A stretch of 64,000 bases of DNA. Origin: an uncultured Flavobacteriales bacterium (lineage in GTDB: Bacteria; Bacteroidota; Bacteroidia; Flavobacteriales; Crocinitomicaceae). This document shows, one piece after another, positions 43,913-53,279 of this stretch (position 1 is its first letter; each line of letters starts with the position of its first letter). The notes under the pieces are model-generated. The model was not told the origin of the DNA. It searched no databases and was given only the letters and a program-made list of their open reading frames with translations. Location of the stretch: positions 4,433 to 68,432 of the forward strand of contig CAMLHZ010000015.1 of the NCBI GenBank assembly GCA_946480085.1, written 5' to 3'. A program made the translations under genes and the position numbers.

Positions 43913-45964
43913 ATGAAACTTGTTCTAAAGACCCTTTTTCTTGCTTTTACGTTTCTTAGCATATCTGTTTCAACAGCACATGCTCAACTAGGAAATGATC
44001 ATGTAAAATGGAATACGAAAATTGAATACTCTAAAGATTTTGCAACTGTAACTTTTCAGGCAACTATAGAACCTAACTGGGAAATTGGTCCAATGTATCG
44101 TCCTGAAAATTGCACGGCTAATCCAACGGTCATCAAATTAACAAAATCAAAAGACTTTGAGTTAATTGGTAAAATGACTGAACCCAAATTTCACAGTGAA
44201 TATGATGATGTGATTGAAGAAGTTGTTGCATATCACGTTGGAAAACCTATTTTCAAGCAAAAGATCAAGATCTTAAACAAGAAAGATTTCGTTCTAAAAT
44301 ATTCTTACGAATTCACTACTTGTCAGATAAATGCGAATTGTTTACCCCCTTACTCAGCAACTGGTTCAGTCAACGTTAAAGGAAATCCAAATGCTGAAAT
44401 TACAGATGCTGCTAGTGAAACAGATACAACCACAGCAGCTGTTACTGACAATAAAACTCCAGTAAAGACGGATGACAAGACAACTGATTCTAAGGAAACG
44501 AAAGTCGATAAAAAGGATACTAAAAAAGAAAGTCGAACACCTTGGGGTATTTTCATTGGAGCTTTTTTTGCTGGATTTCTGGCGTTGATTATGCCATGTG
44601 TTTTCCCTATGATCCCAATGACGGTAAGCTTTTTCACAAAAAGAAGTAAAACGCGTTCACTTGGAATTCGTAACGCGTTCATTTATGGTGCATCGATTAT
44701 TCTAATTCATGTTCTTTTGGGTGCCATAGTAGTGGTCACCAAAACTCAGGATCTATTAAACAAATGGTCAACAGATCCAATTTTCAATATTTTCTTTTTC
44801 CTAATGCTATTCATCTTCGGATTGTCTTTCTTAGGTGGATTCGAAATTCAGTTACCTGCAAAATGGGTGAATAAAGCAGATGAGAAAGCAGATAAAGGAG
44901 GAGTTGTTGGAATTTTCTTCATGGCATTGGTACTTTCATTGGCATCGTTTTCATGTACCGGACCTTTATTAGGAACATTACTTGGGGAATTAGCAAGAGT
45001 TGGTGGAGGTTCAAATTTGATGATTGGAATGTTCGCCTTTGGTTTGGCGTTAGCGATTCCATTTATGTTGTTTGCATTATTCCCGTCTTGGTTGAACTCA
45101 ATGCCAAGTTCTGGTGGATGGTTGAACGTAGTTAAAGTCTTCTTAGGATTTATTGAAATCGCGTTCGCATTCAAATTCTTATCATCTGCTGATACAACCA
45201 TGCAATGGCATTTGTTAGAACGAGAAGTATTCATCGCTATTTGGATCGCATTATTTGGAACACTTGCAATGTATCTTCTTGGTAAAATTCGACTTCCACA
45301 CGATAGTACGGTAGAAAAACTTTCTGTTGGAAGAACAATGATGGCAACAATGACGCTTGCTTTCACAATCTATTTGATTCCAGGTTTATGGGGCGCGCCA
45401 TTGAATTTAGTGAATGCTTACCTTCCACCTAGCTTCTACGCCGAATCACCACAAGGTCTTGGCGGAGGTGGAACTGCAAAAGCTGATGGAGATCACGTAG
45501 AAGGAATGCACGAAGGACCTCAAGGAATTCCTGCATTTCACGACTATGATTTAGCACTCGCTTATGCCAAAAAAGTAAACAAACCACTTTTTGTAGATTA
45601 TACTGGATGGGGCTGTACAAATTGTCGCAAGATGGAAGCAACAGTTTGGGGGCAGCCTGGTGTGATTGAACACTTGAAAAATGATGTGGTCATTGTTTCA
45701 TTATACGTTGATGAACGTACTGAATTACCAAAGAAAGAGCAGAAAACCATCAAATTAAATGGTAATGATTTTCCGATTGTAACTATTGGAAATAAATGGA
45801 CTGCTAAACAAATTCAGGAATACGAAACAGCTTCACAGCCATATTATGTCTTACAAACACCGGATGGAAAAGACATTCCAGTAGGATCTGCAGATTATCA
45901 AAATCATTCCGATCCAAAAGTCTTCCAGGCTTGGTTAGAAAAAGGATTGAAACAATCAAAATAA
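43913..45964 (+). CDS. dsbD: Thiol:disulfide interchange protein DsbD
   Basis: 683 residues. Signal peptide, an N-terminal DsbD-alpha domain (about 25-165, CQINANC), a Thr/Lys/Asp-rich linker, an eight-helix membrane domain with the two redox Cys in MPCVFPMIPMTVSFF and ASFSCTGPLLG, and a C-terminal thioredoxin domain with YTGWGCTNCRKMEATVW. It passes electrons from cytoplasmic thioredoxin to periplasmic or surface proteins. Second gene of a two-gene operon, closed by a terminator at 45968. Confidence 0.93.
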   Translation: MKLVLKTLFLAFTFLSISVSTAHAQLGNDHVKWNTKIEYSKDFATVTFQATIEPNWEIGPMYRPENCTANPTVIKLTKSKDFELIGKMTEPKFHSEYDDVIEEVVAYHVGKPIFKQKIKILNKKDFVLKYSYEFTTCQINANCLPPYSATGSVNVKGNPNAEITDAASETDTTTAAVTDNKTPVKTDDKTTDSKETKVDKKDTKKESRTPWGIFIGAFFAGFLALIMPCVFPMIPMTVSFFTKRSKTRSLGIRNAFIYGASIILIHVLLGAIVVVTKTQDLLNKWSTDPIFNIFFFLMLFIFGLSFLGGFEIQLPAKWVNKADEKADKGGVVGIFFMALVLSLASFSCTGPLLGTLLGELARVGGGSNLMIGMFAFGLALAIPFMLFALFPSWLNSMPSSGGWLNVVKVFLGFIEIAFAFKFLSSADTTMQWHLLEREVFIAIWIALFGTLAMYLLGKIRLPHDSTVEKLSVGRTMMATMTLAFTIYLIPGLWGAPLNLVNAYLPPSFYAESPQGLGGGGTAKADGDHVEGMHEGPQGIPAFHDYDLALAYAKKVNKPLFVDYTGWGCTNCRKMEATVWGQPGVIEHLKNDVVIVSLYVDERTELPKKEQKTIKLNGNDFPIVTIGNKWTAKQIQEYETASQPYYVLQTPDGKDIPVGSADYQNHSDPKVFQAWLEKGLKQSK

Positions 45965-45967
45965 ATG

Positions 45968-45998
45968 AAAGGGATTCGAAAGAGTCCCTTTTTTTTTC
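45968..45998 (+). terminator. Terminator of dsbD
   Basis: AAAGGGA (45968-45974) pairs with TCCCTTT (45985-45991), followed by eight T. Confidence 0.82.
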
Positions 45999-46003
45999 TG
46001 CGA

Positions 46004-46025
46004 AGGATTTACAATCCTGCTCTAG
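46004..46025. repeat. REP-like palindrome
   Basis: CGAAGGATTTACAATCCTGC: AGGATT pairs with AATCCT around three bases. A related unit, GCAGGATTTCAAATCCTCCG, is at 62781-62800. Short palindromes of this kind are scattered between genes in flavobacteria. Confidence 0.5.
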
Positions 46026-46101
46026 CAAAAACAATAATTAGAATATGCGCAGGTTCTCGATACTTCCTTCGGAAACTCGAACTGACAAGAAAGAAATTCT
46101 G

Positions 46102-46109
46102 TAAATTTG
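46102..46109 (+). promoter_or_regulatory. Promoter -7 box of recG
   Basis: TAAATTTG, five bases before the ATG at 46115. Confidence 0.68.
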
Positions 46110-46114
46110 CTTCC

Positions 46115-48214
46115 ATGTCGCAATGGCTGGAAACCCCCATAGAATTTCTGAAAGGCGTTGGTCCGCAAAGGGCTGAATTACTTCGTAAGGAGTTAGGCGT
46201 TTTCACGTTCGAAGATTTGCTGCAGCACTTTCCTTTTCGTTATGTAGACAGAACAAGCTTCCAAAAGGTGAAAGACATTCATATGGCAGATGGATTTGTT
46301 CAATTGAAAGGACAAATTGTTTCCATTCGTGAAGTGGCCATGGGTAAAAAGAAACGACTCAGTGCCATTTTTCAGGACGACAGTGGTTCGGTAGAACTGG
46401 TTTGGTATCAGGGAACGAAATTCATTCAGCAAAACCTCAAAGCGTTTGCAGAAATACAATTGTTTGGCAAACCAACCAAATTTGGAAGTACGTGGACAAT
46501 TCCTCATCCGGAGATTACGCTTTGGAGTCAGGTAAATCACAGTATTCAATGGCAAGCGGTTTATCCAACTACCGAAAAACTGACAAAATCCGGCTTGCAC
46601 GCAAAAGGAATTCATAAACTTCAGGAACAACTCATTTCAACAATGAAAGCAGAGTTTGTGCCCGAAACCATGCCCGTCAGTTTGATTAAGGAATTACAAT
46701 TACCGAGTAAATTTCAATCGTATAAATCCATCCATCTTCCACAATTAACGGAAACAGTTCAACATGCGCGCCAGCGATTCAAAATGGAAGAACTGCTCCA
46801 TCTGCAAATTGAATTGCTACTGAGAAAAGCGATTAATATGCAGAAACAAAGTGGAATTGTTGTGAAAGAAGTTGGTCATGCATTCCATGATTTTTACGAA
46901 AACAATCTTCCGTTTCCTCTGACAAATGCGCAGAAAAAAGTACTAAAAGAGGTTCGAAAAGATCTCGGTTCCGGCTTTCAAATGAATCGTCTGCTCCAAG
47001 GTGATGTTGGAAGTGGAAAAACAGTTGTTGCTCTGCTCACCATGTTGATGGGAATTGATTCCGGTTTACAGTCGTGTATTATGGCTCCGACAGAAATTTT
47101 GGCTCAACAACACTTTACCGGATTAAGCGAATTGCTCGAAGGAACTTCGGTTAAAGTTGCCATTCTTACAGGAACAACAAAAAAAGCACAACGAAAAATA
47201 CTCCATGAACAATTGCTGAATGGGGAAATTGATATCCTGGTTGGAACACATGCACTTATTGAAGATGTAGTTCAATTCAAATCACTCGGAATAGTAGTTA
47301 TTGACGAACAGCACCGTTTTGGTGTTGCACAGCGCGCCAAACTCGGAAAGAAAAGTACGGTTCAACCTCATATTCTCGTGATGACAGCAACTCCAATCCC
47401 ACGAACACTTGCTATGACGTTTTATGGTGATTTGGATGTTTCGGTAATTGATGAACTTCCTCCAGGACGAAAACCGATTACAACAACCCATAAGTTTGAT
47501 AAAGATCGTTTACCGGTTCTTGGCTTTCTGAAAAAAGAAATTGCGCTTGGTCGTCAAGTTTATATGGTTTATCCGCTCATTCAGGAATCTGAAAAATTAG
47601 ATTATGCCAATCTAATGGATGGTTATGAAGCTATGTGCCGTTACTTCCCGCTTCCGGATTACAAAGTGAGCATTGTTCATGGTCAAATGAAACCTGAAGC
47701 GAAGGATTTTGAGATGCAGCAATTTGTGAAAGGTGAAACGCAAATTATGGTTGCCACAACAGTAATTGAAGTTGGTGTAAACGTGCCGAATGCCAGTGTA
47801 ATGGTCATAGAAAGTGCCGAACGCTTTGGATTATCTCAATTACACCAGTTACGTGGTCGTGTTGGTCGCGGGGCGGAACAATCATATTGTATTCTCATGA
47901 CTTCCGACAAAATCAGTTCTGACACCAAGAAACGTATTTCAACCATGGTTAGAACAAATGACGGTTTTCAAATTGCGGAAGTTGATCTGGAACTGCGTGG
48001 TCCCGGCGATATTATGGGAACACAACAAAGTGGTGTTCTGGAATTAAAAATCGCAGATTTAACCAAAGATGGTCCACTTGTAGCACAAGCGCGCGACATT
48101 GCACGTTCTATTTTGGAAAAAGATCCACGTTTAGAGCAACCTGAAAACGCTTTTCTGCGTAGAGAAGCTATAAAACGTCTGAAAGACAAGCCCAACTGGG
48201 CAGAAATTGCTTGA
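46115..48214 (+). CDS. recG: ATP-dependent DNA helicase RecG
   Basis: 699 residues from the ATG at 46115. Wedge domain first (FLKGVGPQRAELLRKELGVF, RFPFRYVDRT-like FPFRYVDRTSF), then a superfamily 2 helicase: GDVGSGKTVVALL (Walker A), APTEILAQQH, VIDEQHRFGVAQR (DEQH box), MTATPIPRTLA, ATTVIEVGVNVPNASVMVIE and QLRGRVGRG. RecG moves replication forks and branched DNA. The frame is open to 45965 but the family start and a promoter box five bases upstream support 46115. Confidence 0.95.
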   Translation: MSQWLETPIEFLKGVGPQRAELLRKELGVFTFEDLLQHFPFRYVDRTSFQKVKDIHMADGFVQLKGQIVSIREVAMGKKKRLSAIFQDDSGSVELVWYQGTKFIQQNLKAFAEIQLFGKPTKFGSTWTIPHPEITLWSQVNHSIQWQAVYPTTEKLTKSGLHAKGIHKLQEQLISTMKAEFVPETMPVSLIKELQLPSKFQSYKSIHLPQLTETVQHARQRFKMEELLHLQIELLLRKAINMQKQSGIVVKEVGHAFHDFYENNLPFPLTNAQKKVLKEVRKDLGSGFQMNRLLQGDVGSGKTVVALLTMLMGIDSGLQSCIMAPTEILAQQHFTGLSELLEGTSVKVAILTGTTKKAQRKILHEQLLNGEIDILVGTHALIEDVVQFKSLGIVVIDEQHRFGVAQRAKLGKKSTVQPHILVMTATPIPRTLAMTFYGDLDVSVIDELPPGRKPITTTHKFDKDRLPVLGFLKKEIALGRQVYMVYPLIQESEKLDYANLMDGYEAMCRYFPLPDYKVSIVHGQMKPEAKDFEMQQFVKGETQIMVATTVIEVGVNVPNASVMVIESAERFGLSQLHQLRGRVGRGAEQSYCILMTSDKISSDTKKRISTMVRTNDGFQIAEVDLELRGPGDIMGTQQSGVLELKIADLTKDGPLVAQARDIARSILEKDPRLEQPENAFLRREAIKRLKDKPNWAEIA

Positions 48215-48215
48215 T

Positions 48216-48575
48216 ATGAAAAATGTACTTCTCTTACTTCTGGTTCTTTTAACGAACTTCTCTTATTCTCAGGTAATTTCAGGAACACTGGTTCTTTCTG
48301 GTCGTGTTAGGACAGATTCCACATCATTAACCATTCCAGACAAACACCAAGGTGTTGTTTTCATTGATATTGCAGTAGATAGAACGGGAAAAGTTACCGG
48401 TTCACGAATTCATGGTGAAGGAACTACGATTGACTCAGAACAGACGTTGATCAGAGCAGCGGTACTAGCAAAACAATTGACCTTTACACCAGGAACACGA
48501 TTCGCGAAATTCGAACATGCGTTGGTGAAGTTTACGTTTGTGAAAGATGAGGATGAGTGGATCCAAGAGGAATGA
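48216..48575 (+). CDS. Secreted TonB-C-like small protein
   Basis: 119 residues with signal peptide (NVLLLLLVLLTNFSYSQ). The rest (GVVFIDIAVDRTGKVTGSRI, TLIRAAVLAKQLTFTPG) follows the TonB C-terminal domain pattern 'G.v.v.i.vd..Gkv...' . It has no membrane helix other than the signal, so it is not a full TonB. The start is one base after the recG stop. Function unknown. Confidence 0.75.
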   Translation: MKNVLLLLLVLLTNFSYSQVISGTLVLSGRVRTDSTSLTIPDKHQGVVFIDIAVDRTGKVTGSRIHGEGTTIDSEQTLIRAAVLAKQLTFTPGTRFAKFEHALVKFTFVKDEDEWIQEE

Positions 48576-48581
48576 CAAATT

Positions 48582-48669
48582 ACTAGTGGCTAATTACAAA
48601 TTATGAGTTATGAGTTATGAGTTATGAGTTATGAGTTGAATTTTTATTCTACTAGTAACTTGTAATTAG
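48582..48669. repeat. Heptamer tandem repeat inside an inverted repeat
   Basis: Five exact copies of ATGAGTT (48603-48637) flanked by CTAATTACAA (48590-48599) and its complement TTGTAATTAG (48660-48669), with ACTAGT on both sides (48582-48587, 48651-48656). It lies between convergent genes. Confidence 0.8.
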
Positions 48670-48685
48670 TAACTATTAATTCATC

Positions 48686-49681
48686 TCAGTGCGCCATCGC
48701 AAATTCGCCCTGGTTTTCTTCCACATACGAAAGAACATCCAAAATCTCTTCTAGCTCAAAAGACGTTACTAACTTCATTCTATAATCCTTGAAATGTGCT
48801 ACACCTTTGAAATAGTTCGTATAATGACGTTTCATTTCAGCGATTCCCAAACGTTCACCCTTCCACTTCACGCTCATCATTAAATGATCACGTGCAGCTT
48901 CTACTCTATCCTTGATTCCAGGAGCAGCTAAATGTTCACCTGTTTCAAAAAAATGTTTGACTTCATTGAAAATCCATGGATAACCAATTGCGGCTCTACC
49001 AATCATAATTCCGTCAACACCGTATTTATTGCGGTATTCGAGCGCTTTTTCAGGAGAATCAATATCTCCATTCCCGAAAATTGGAATTTTGATTCGTGGA
49101 TTGTTTTTTACTTCAGCGATTTTTGTCCAATCTGCTTCACCTTTGTACATCTGAGCACGCGTTCTTCCATGAATGGAAAGTGCTTCAATTCCGATGTCCT
49201 GCAAACGTTCAGCAACTTCCATAATGTTGATCATGGAATCGTCCCAGCCCAAACGGGTTTTTACGGTAACCGGTAATTTTGTGGAACGAATACAAGCTTC
49301 GGTTAGGCGAACCATTAGATCGACATCTTTCAAAACGCCAGCTCCCGCGCCTTTACAAACCACTTTCTTTACCGGACAGCCAAAGTTGATATCCAATAAA
49401 TCGGGCTGTGTAGCATCAACAATTTTAGCCGACATTGCCATTGCATCTTCATCACCACCAAAAATCTGAATTCCAATAGGCTTTTCGTAATCGAAAATAT
49501 CGAGTTTCTTGCGACTCTTAATCGCATCACGAATTAAGCCTTCAGAAGAAATAAATTCAGTGTACATCAAATCGGCACCATGCTTTTTACATAGGGCACG
49601 AAACGGTGGATCACTCACATCCTCCATAGGAGCAAGAAGTAACGGAAATTCACCTAATTCGATGTCACGGATTTTTACCAT
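48686..49681 (-). CDS. dusB: tRNA-dihydrouridine synthase
   Basis: 331 residues from the ATG at 49681: FPLLLAPMEDVSDPPFRALC, MYTEFISSEGL, DINFGCPVKKVVCKGAGAGV, VTVKTRLGWDD, IHGRTRAQMYKGEADW, FGNGDIDSPEKAL and DGIMIGRAAIGYPWIF. It is an FMN TIM-barrel DusB-type enzyme that reduces uridines in tRNA. TATCTTTG ends four bases before this ATG, so the upstream ATG at 49720 would lie outside the transcript. Confidence 0.94.
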   Translation of the reverse strand: MVKIRDIELGEFPLLLAPMEDVSDPPFRALCKKHGADLMYTEFISSEGLIRDAIKSRKKLDIFDYEKPIGIQIFGGDEDAMAMSAKIVDATQPDLLDINFGCPVKKVVCKGAGAGVLKDVDLMVRLTEACIRSTKLPVTVKTRLGWDDSMINIMEVAERLQDIGIEALSIHGRTRAQMYKGEADWTKIAEVKNNPRIKIPIFGNGDIDSPEKALEYRNKYGVDGIMIGRAAIGYPWIFNEVKHFFETGEHLAAPGIKDRVEAARDHLMMSVKWKGERLGIAEMKRHYTNYFKGVAHFKDYRMKLVTSFELEEILDVLSYVEENQGEFAMAH

Positions 49682-49685
49682 GGCG

Positions 49686-49693
49686 CAAAGATA
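49686..49693 (-). promoter_or_regulatory. Promoter -7 box of dusB
   Basis: TATCTTTG, four bases before the ATG at 49681, with TTG 19 bases further upstream as -33 element. Confidence 0.75.
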
Positions 49694-49801
49694 GGGAATT
49701 TGAATCTTCGAACAAGACAAAACGTGTTTTGGAAAACCAAGGTTGGTTTTTGTATCTCAGACGTAGTTTAAGGTAAATTGTTTAGAAACTCATCGTTCTC
49801 G

Positions 49802-50914
49802 TTAAAACCAAACAGCTAAACTGGCAACCAACAGATTACTAAACTGGTCCGGATTGCCGTTGGCATTAACAAACATATTTCTTTCAGAGTAAAACGATCT
49901 TGCTTCAATTCTAAAAATAGCTTTCGATACGATCTTGTAATTGAATCCGAGAGACACACTATAGGTGTCAAAACCCTTTTCGTTTGTAATCGGGACAATC
50001 TGAACTGATTCTAAGTCATTAAAATATTCTACGCGCCCGGAAACAGATATTTTACTCGCTATTTGATAATCAACTATGGTATTTACTTGCCACCAAACAG
50101 CATCTGACTTTACACCTAGTGAATCTTTTTTACTTTGCACACCTACATAAGCGCAAGCGGTAACTGACCATTTCTTGGGAGAATCGTAAATAAAGTAAAT
50201 ATCTGTAAAATACCGTGTTCTGTATTCTGGATTTGCCGAAGAGGATTCATCGCCAATGTACGTATCCCAATTAATAAGGGTGGTTTTTGTTGGTCTATAT
50301 TCGACTTGTGTCCCAACCGAAAGCGGATTATTTACATCAGAAATTACTTGCCAACCGTTCAGAATGTAGCCATATGCTTTCCACTTATCGTTGATAGGAA
50401 CACTTAGTTTAACTCCTGTCAAATAATATGGAACGTATTCAGATGCCAACGAACGTGTATACATTAAATGGTCTTTCGAAATAGCGGTTTCATTCGTGTA
50501 TGGAGAACCAATCACTCCTGCGTCTACCCAAATGTCTTTTTTTTCAGATAACCGAACTCCAATATTCGCTTCTAACAAATTCTTCAAACTACCCTTTTCG
50601 TTCGCATAATTGGCGTTGATATATGTTCCAAAACCTGGTACCAATCGGCCGCGAACTTTGTTGTTGGTATACTGAACCTCAATGTAGGCCAAATTGATGT
50701 TGATCTCGTTGTGTCGGGATGAGGAAACAAAGTAAGGTCGATCCGAGGTTTCTGGCTCATTAAAATCATAACCATAGTAGGTATCAATATAACCTCCGAT
50801 TTTCACTTTATCTGTTTCTAAGGAATCGTAATTAGCAGTAATACCGGTATTTACCACTTGAGCAAACAAACCCGAAGAGAAACAGCAACAAAGGAATAAA
50901 ATGAAAAAACGCAT
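49802..50914 (-). CDS. OmpL-like beta-barrel porin (bbp2 family)
   Basis: 370 residues with signal peptide (FFILFLCCCFSSGLFAQ). The mature part starts KIGGYIDTYYGYDFNEPETS and has many strand pairs (NINLAYIEVQYTNNKVRGRL, NIGVRLSEKKDIWVDAGVIG, AYGYILNGWQVISDVNNPLS) ending with an aromatic strand (NLLVASLAVWF). This fits the putative OmpL-like porin family of Bacteroidota. Transported solute unknown. A TAAATTTG box is four bases before the ATG. Confidence 0.86.
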   Translation of the reverse strand: MRFFILFLCCCFSSGLFAQVVNTGITANYDSLETDKVKIGGYIDTYYGYDFNEPETSDRPYFVSSSRHNEININLAYIEVQYTNNKVRGRLVPGFGTYINANYANEKGSLKNLLEANIGVRLSEKKDIWVDAGVIGSPYTNETAISKDHLMYTRSLASEYVPYYLTGVKLSVPINDKWKAYGYILNGWQVISDVNNPLSVGTQVEYRPTKTTLINWDTYIGDESSSANPEYRTRYFTDIYFIYDSPKKWSVTACAYVGVQSKKDSLGVKSDAVWWQVNTIVDYQIASKISVSGRVEYFNDLESVQIVPITNEKGFDTYSVSLGFNYKIVSKAIFRIEARSFYSERNMFVNANGNPDQFSNLLVASLAVWF

Positions 50915-50918
50915 CCTG

Positions 50919-50926
50919 CAAATTTA
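50919..50926 (-). promoter_or_regulatory. Promoter -7 box of the OmpL-like porin gene
   Basis: TAAATTTG, four bases before the ATG at 50914; TTTG lies 21 bases further upstream. Confidence 0.74.
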
Positions 50927-50973
50927 ATCGCTAAACGAGTAGCAAAGCAAATCATGAAGAAAGAAACAACAAA

Positions 50974-53211
50974 TCACTCTTTCCCTTCGTCAGTTTCCGA
51001 TTTTGCTAAACGCTGGTAGAAATAAGCACCAACAAGCAACAATCCTCCAATCAACATAAACACAACCACTTTGGTGATCGTACTTAATCGTGTTAAATCA
51101 AAAAAGAACAGTTTAACCATACTAACTCCGAGTATGATCATTGCCGTAATACGCAGAAGTGCTGAGTTTTTCACTAATCCGCGATAGATCATTCCCACTG
51201 AGAAAGAAACCCACAACAAGGTTAACACGATTTTATATCCTGCCCCAAATCCGCCTAAAATGGACCATTGAGCTAATTCAAGGGAAAGAATCCAAAGTAC
51301 AGAAAGGTTAAACCAAACCACCAGGTTTTTGAATTTTGTTTCTTCCTGAAATAAGTAAAAGAATACCACCAAAATCGAAATGAAGGTGATGTATCGTCCT
51401 AGTGCATACGAACCAAAGAAACTGTCGTGATTCGGGAAATAGTGCATGGCATACCACGACAATACTGACAAGAAAAGTAAGGCTCCGAATCCTGCAACCA
51501 CAAAAAACGTTGTCAATCCATTGGCAAAAGTCGATTTCAAAACGTATTTCTTTATTCCGAAGAAAACAGCCATTAACCCAACCAAAAGAGCTCCGGAGAG
51601 CGACAATGCAGCAGACCAACTGGTGTTATACAATGCTGACAGTCCATAGAGCGATTCTTTAATATCTGCTTTGGTTTGCAGTTCTCTGCATGCAAGATTG
51701 AAGTCTCTAAAAATTTCCGGAGAAAGCGTGAAAAACAAAGCACCAAATGTAATGTAAGGAAGAAATTTCTGAGAATCCATTACTTGCTCTTTCATTCTAT
51801 AATTGTAGGCACATAACGCAATAAAGATTCCCGAGATGAAAAGTCCAACCTTTAGTAAATCCGAGCTTTTTACAGAACCATATGGATTAAGTTGCAAAAC
51901 CAGAAAATAGCCAAAACAGATAACAAATCCCACTAGTACAGGTACTTCAAATTGCTTCAGTTTATAACGAATATGGGCAATAAACAGCAGTCCAAAAATC
52001 ACAAAACCAAATACCAATCGGTAAACCGGACTCGCATCGAGAATAACTGAGATCACTAAAACGCCTAAAATCGTTAACCCGTTCACATCACGTAAAACGG
52101 TATCATTTCTTCGCACACCCAAAGCAACTGCAAAAGCAAAATATCCAAGAAGTAAAATAGTAAAAAGAATATTGACGGTTAAAGATGTTTCTGCTGCATA
52201 AAAGATGTAACGCAAGATTCCAAACGAAACCATAGAAATCGGTAAGATCTCTCCAAAACTGTTAAGTGGGAGATTTTCTTTCCTACGAATGGAAGGTAGA
52301 ATTGCCGAAATATGGAACATGAAGAAAAAGAGTAACGCATATACTGCAGCTACAACCCAGTCCGTTTTTTCGTGATAATCTTTGCTAAACCAAAAGATGA
52401 AAATCAGGTTCGACCAAATCAAAATGGGAACGCGAATTGATTTCCAATTCTTCAATAAGGAAATGATTAACATTCCTGCATTAATCACCAACATATAAGC
52501 CAAATAGTAGCTCAAATGCTTATTAGAGGTTGAAATCAGCGGTGGAAGAACATAGGCAGCAATTAATCCAAAGTGCGCAATGATAATGAGGTTATAGTAC
52601 ATTGCCAAATAAACCGCCAAAGCAGCGCAAATCATTAAACCGACAAAACTAGCACCAAAAGGAATTACGTGGTACCAGGAAAATGCGGCGTACGTAATGA
52701 AGTAGGAAATACTGACAGCTCCAGAAGCTAAAACGGCACTAAATCCTTTATATTTTTCTCTGAATCGGTAGGCAAAGAATCCGAGTACAAGAGCAATAAT
52801 GTATGTCCCTCCTATTCTTAATCCAACACTCAACCAGTTATGGTCAATGGCGTATTTCGTGCCGATGATCAAACCAACCAGAAGTACCAACAATCCGATT
52901 TTACTGAGTAATTGTTCACCAATAAACTTCTCCCATTCTGTACTCTTCTTAGGAACAGATGAAACGGTTTTTGGTCGTTGGGAATGAGGAGTAACTTCTG
53001 TTAAAGGTTTGGCTTCAGAAGTGGTAGTAACCGCTTGTGGAGTTACCAAGGATGAAGGTTGTACTTCTTTTGCCGGAATTCCATATCCTTCACGAAGAAG
53101 TTTAAACTCATGATAGTTTTGTTTGATTCGGTCTTTCAGATCTTCATGCTCAGCCCAAAGTTTTCTGTAGGCTTCTTCTAATCGTTCAATCCTTTCCTTG
53201 TCCGATTCCAT
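50974..53211 (-). CDS. DUF2339 polytopic membrane protein
   Basis: 745 residues: a coiled-coil start (SDKERIERLEEAYRKLWAEH), a Thr/Pro/Ser-rich stretch, then KFIGEQLLSKIGLLVLLVGL and more than twenty hydrophobic segments to the end. The GxxxLxKIGxxxLxxG entry and the helix number define DUF2339. These very long membrane proteins are common in Bacteroidota; function unknown. Confidence 0.87.
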   Translation of the reverse strand: MESDKERIERLEEAYRKLWAEHEDLKDRIKQNYHEFKLLREGYGIPAKEVQPSSLVTPQAVTTTSEAKPLTEVTPHSQRPKTVSSVPKKSTEWEKFIGEQLLSKIGLLVLLVGLIIGTKYAIDHNWLSVGLRIGGTYIIALVLGFFAYRFREKYKGFSAVLASGAVSISYFITYAAFSWYHVIPFGASFVGLMICAALAVYLAMYYNLIIIAHFGLIAAYVLPPLISTSNKHLSYYLAYMLVINAGMLIISLLKNWKSIRVPILIWSNLIFIFWFSKDYHEKTDWVVAAVYALLFFFMFHISAILPSIRRKENLPLNSFGEILPISMVSFGILRYIFYAAETSLTVNILFTILLLGYFAFAVALGVRRNDTVLRDVNGLTILGVLVISVILDASPVYRLVFGFVIFGLLFIAHIRYKLKQFEVPVLVGFVICFGYFLVLQLNPYGSVKSSDLLKVGLFISGIFIALCAYNYRMKEQVMDSQKFLPYITFGALFFTLSPEIFRDFNLACRELQTKADIKESLYGLSALYNTSWSAALSLSGALLVGLMAVFFGIKKYVLKSTFANGLTTFFVVAGFGALLFLSVLSWYAMHYFPNHDSFFGSYALGRYITFISILVVFFYLFQEETKFKNLVVWFNLSVLWILSLELAQWSILGGFGAGYKIVLTLLWVSFSVGMIYRGLVKNSALLRITAMIILGVSMVKLFFFDLTRLSTITKVVVFMLIGGLLLVGAYFYQRLAKSETDEGKE

Positions 53212-53279
53212 AGGTATAATTTTGGTCTAATGTAACAGAATAATTTACCAATCAATATCGATTTATAAATATTAACGAT

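Noticed and set aside
48603..48637. CRISPR-like array
   Set aside because: Units are only 7 bp with no spacers and there are no cas genes; this is a simple tandem repeat.
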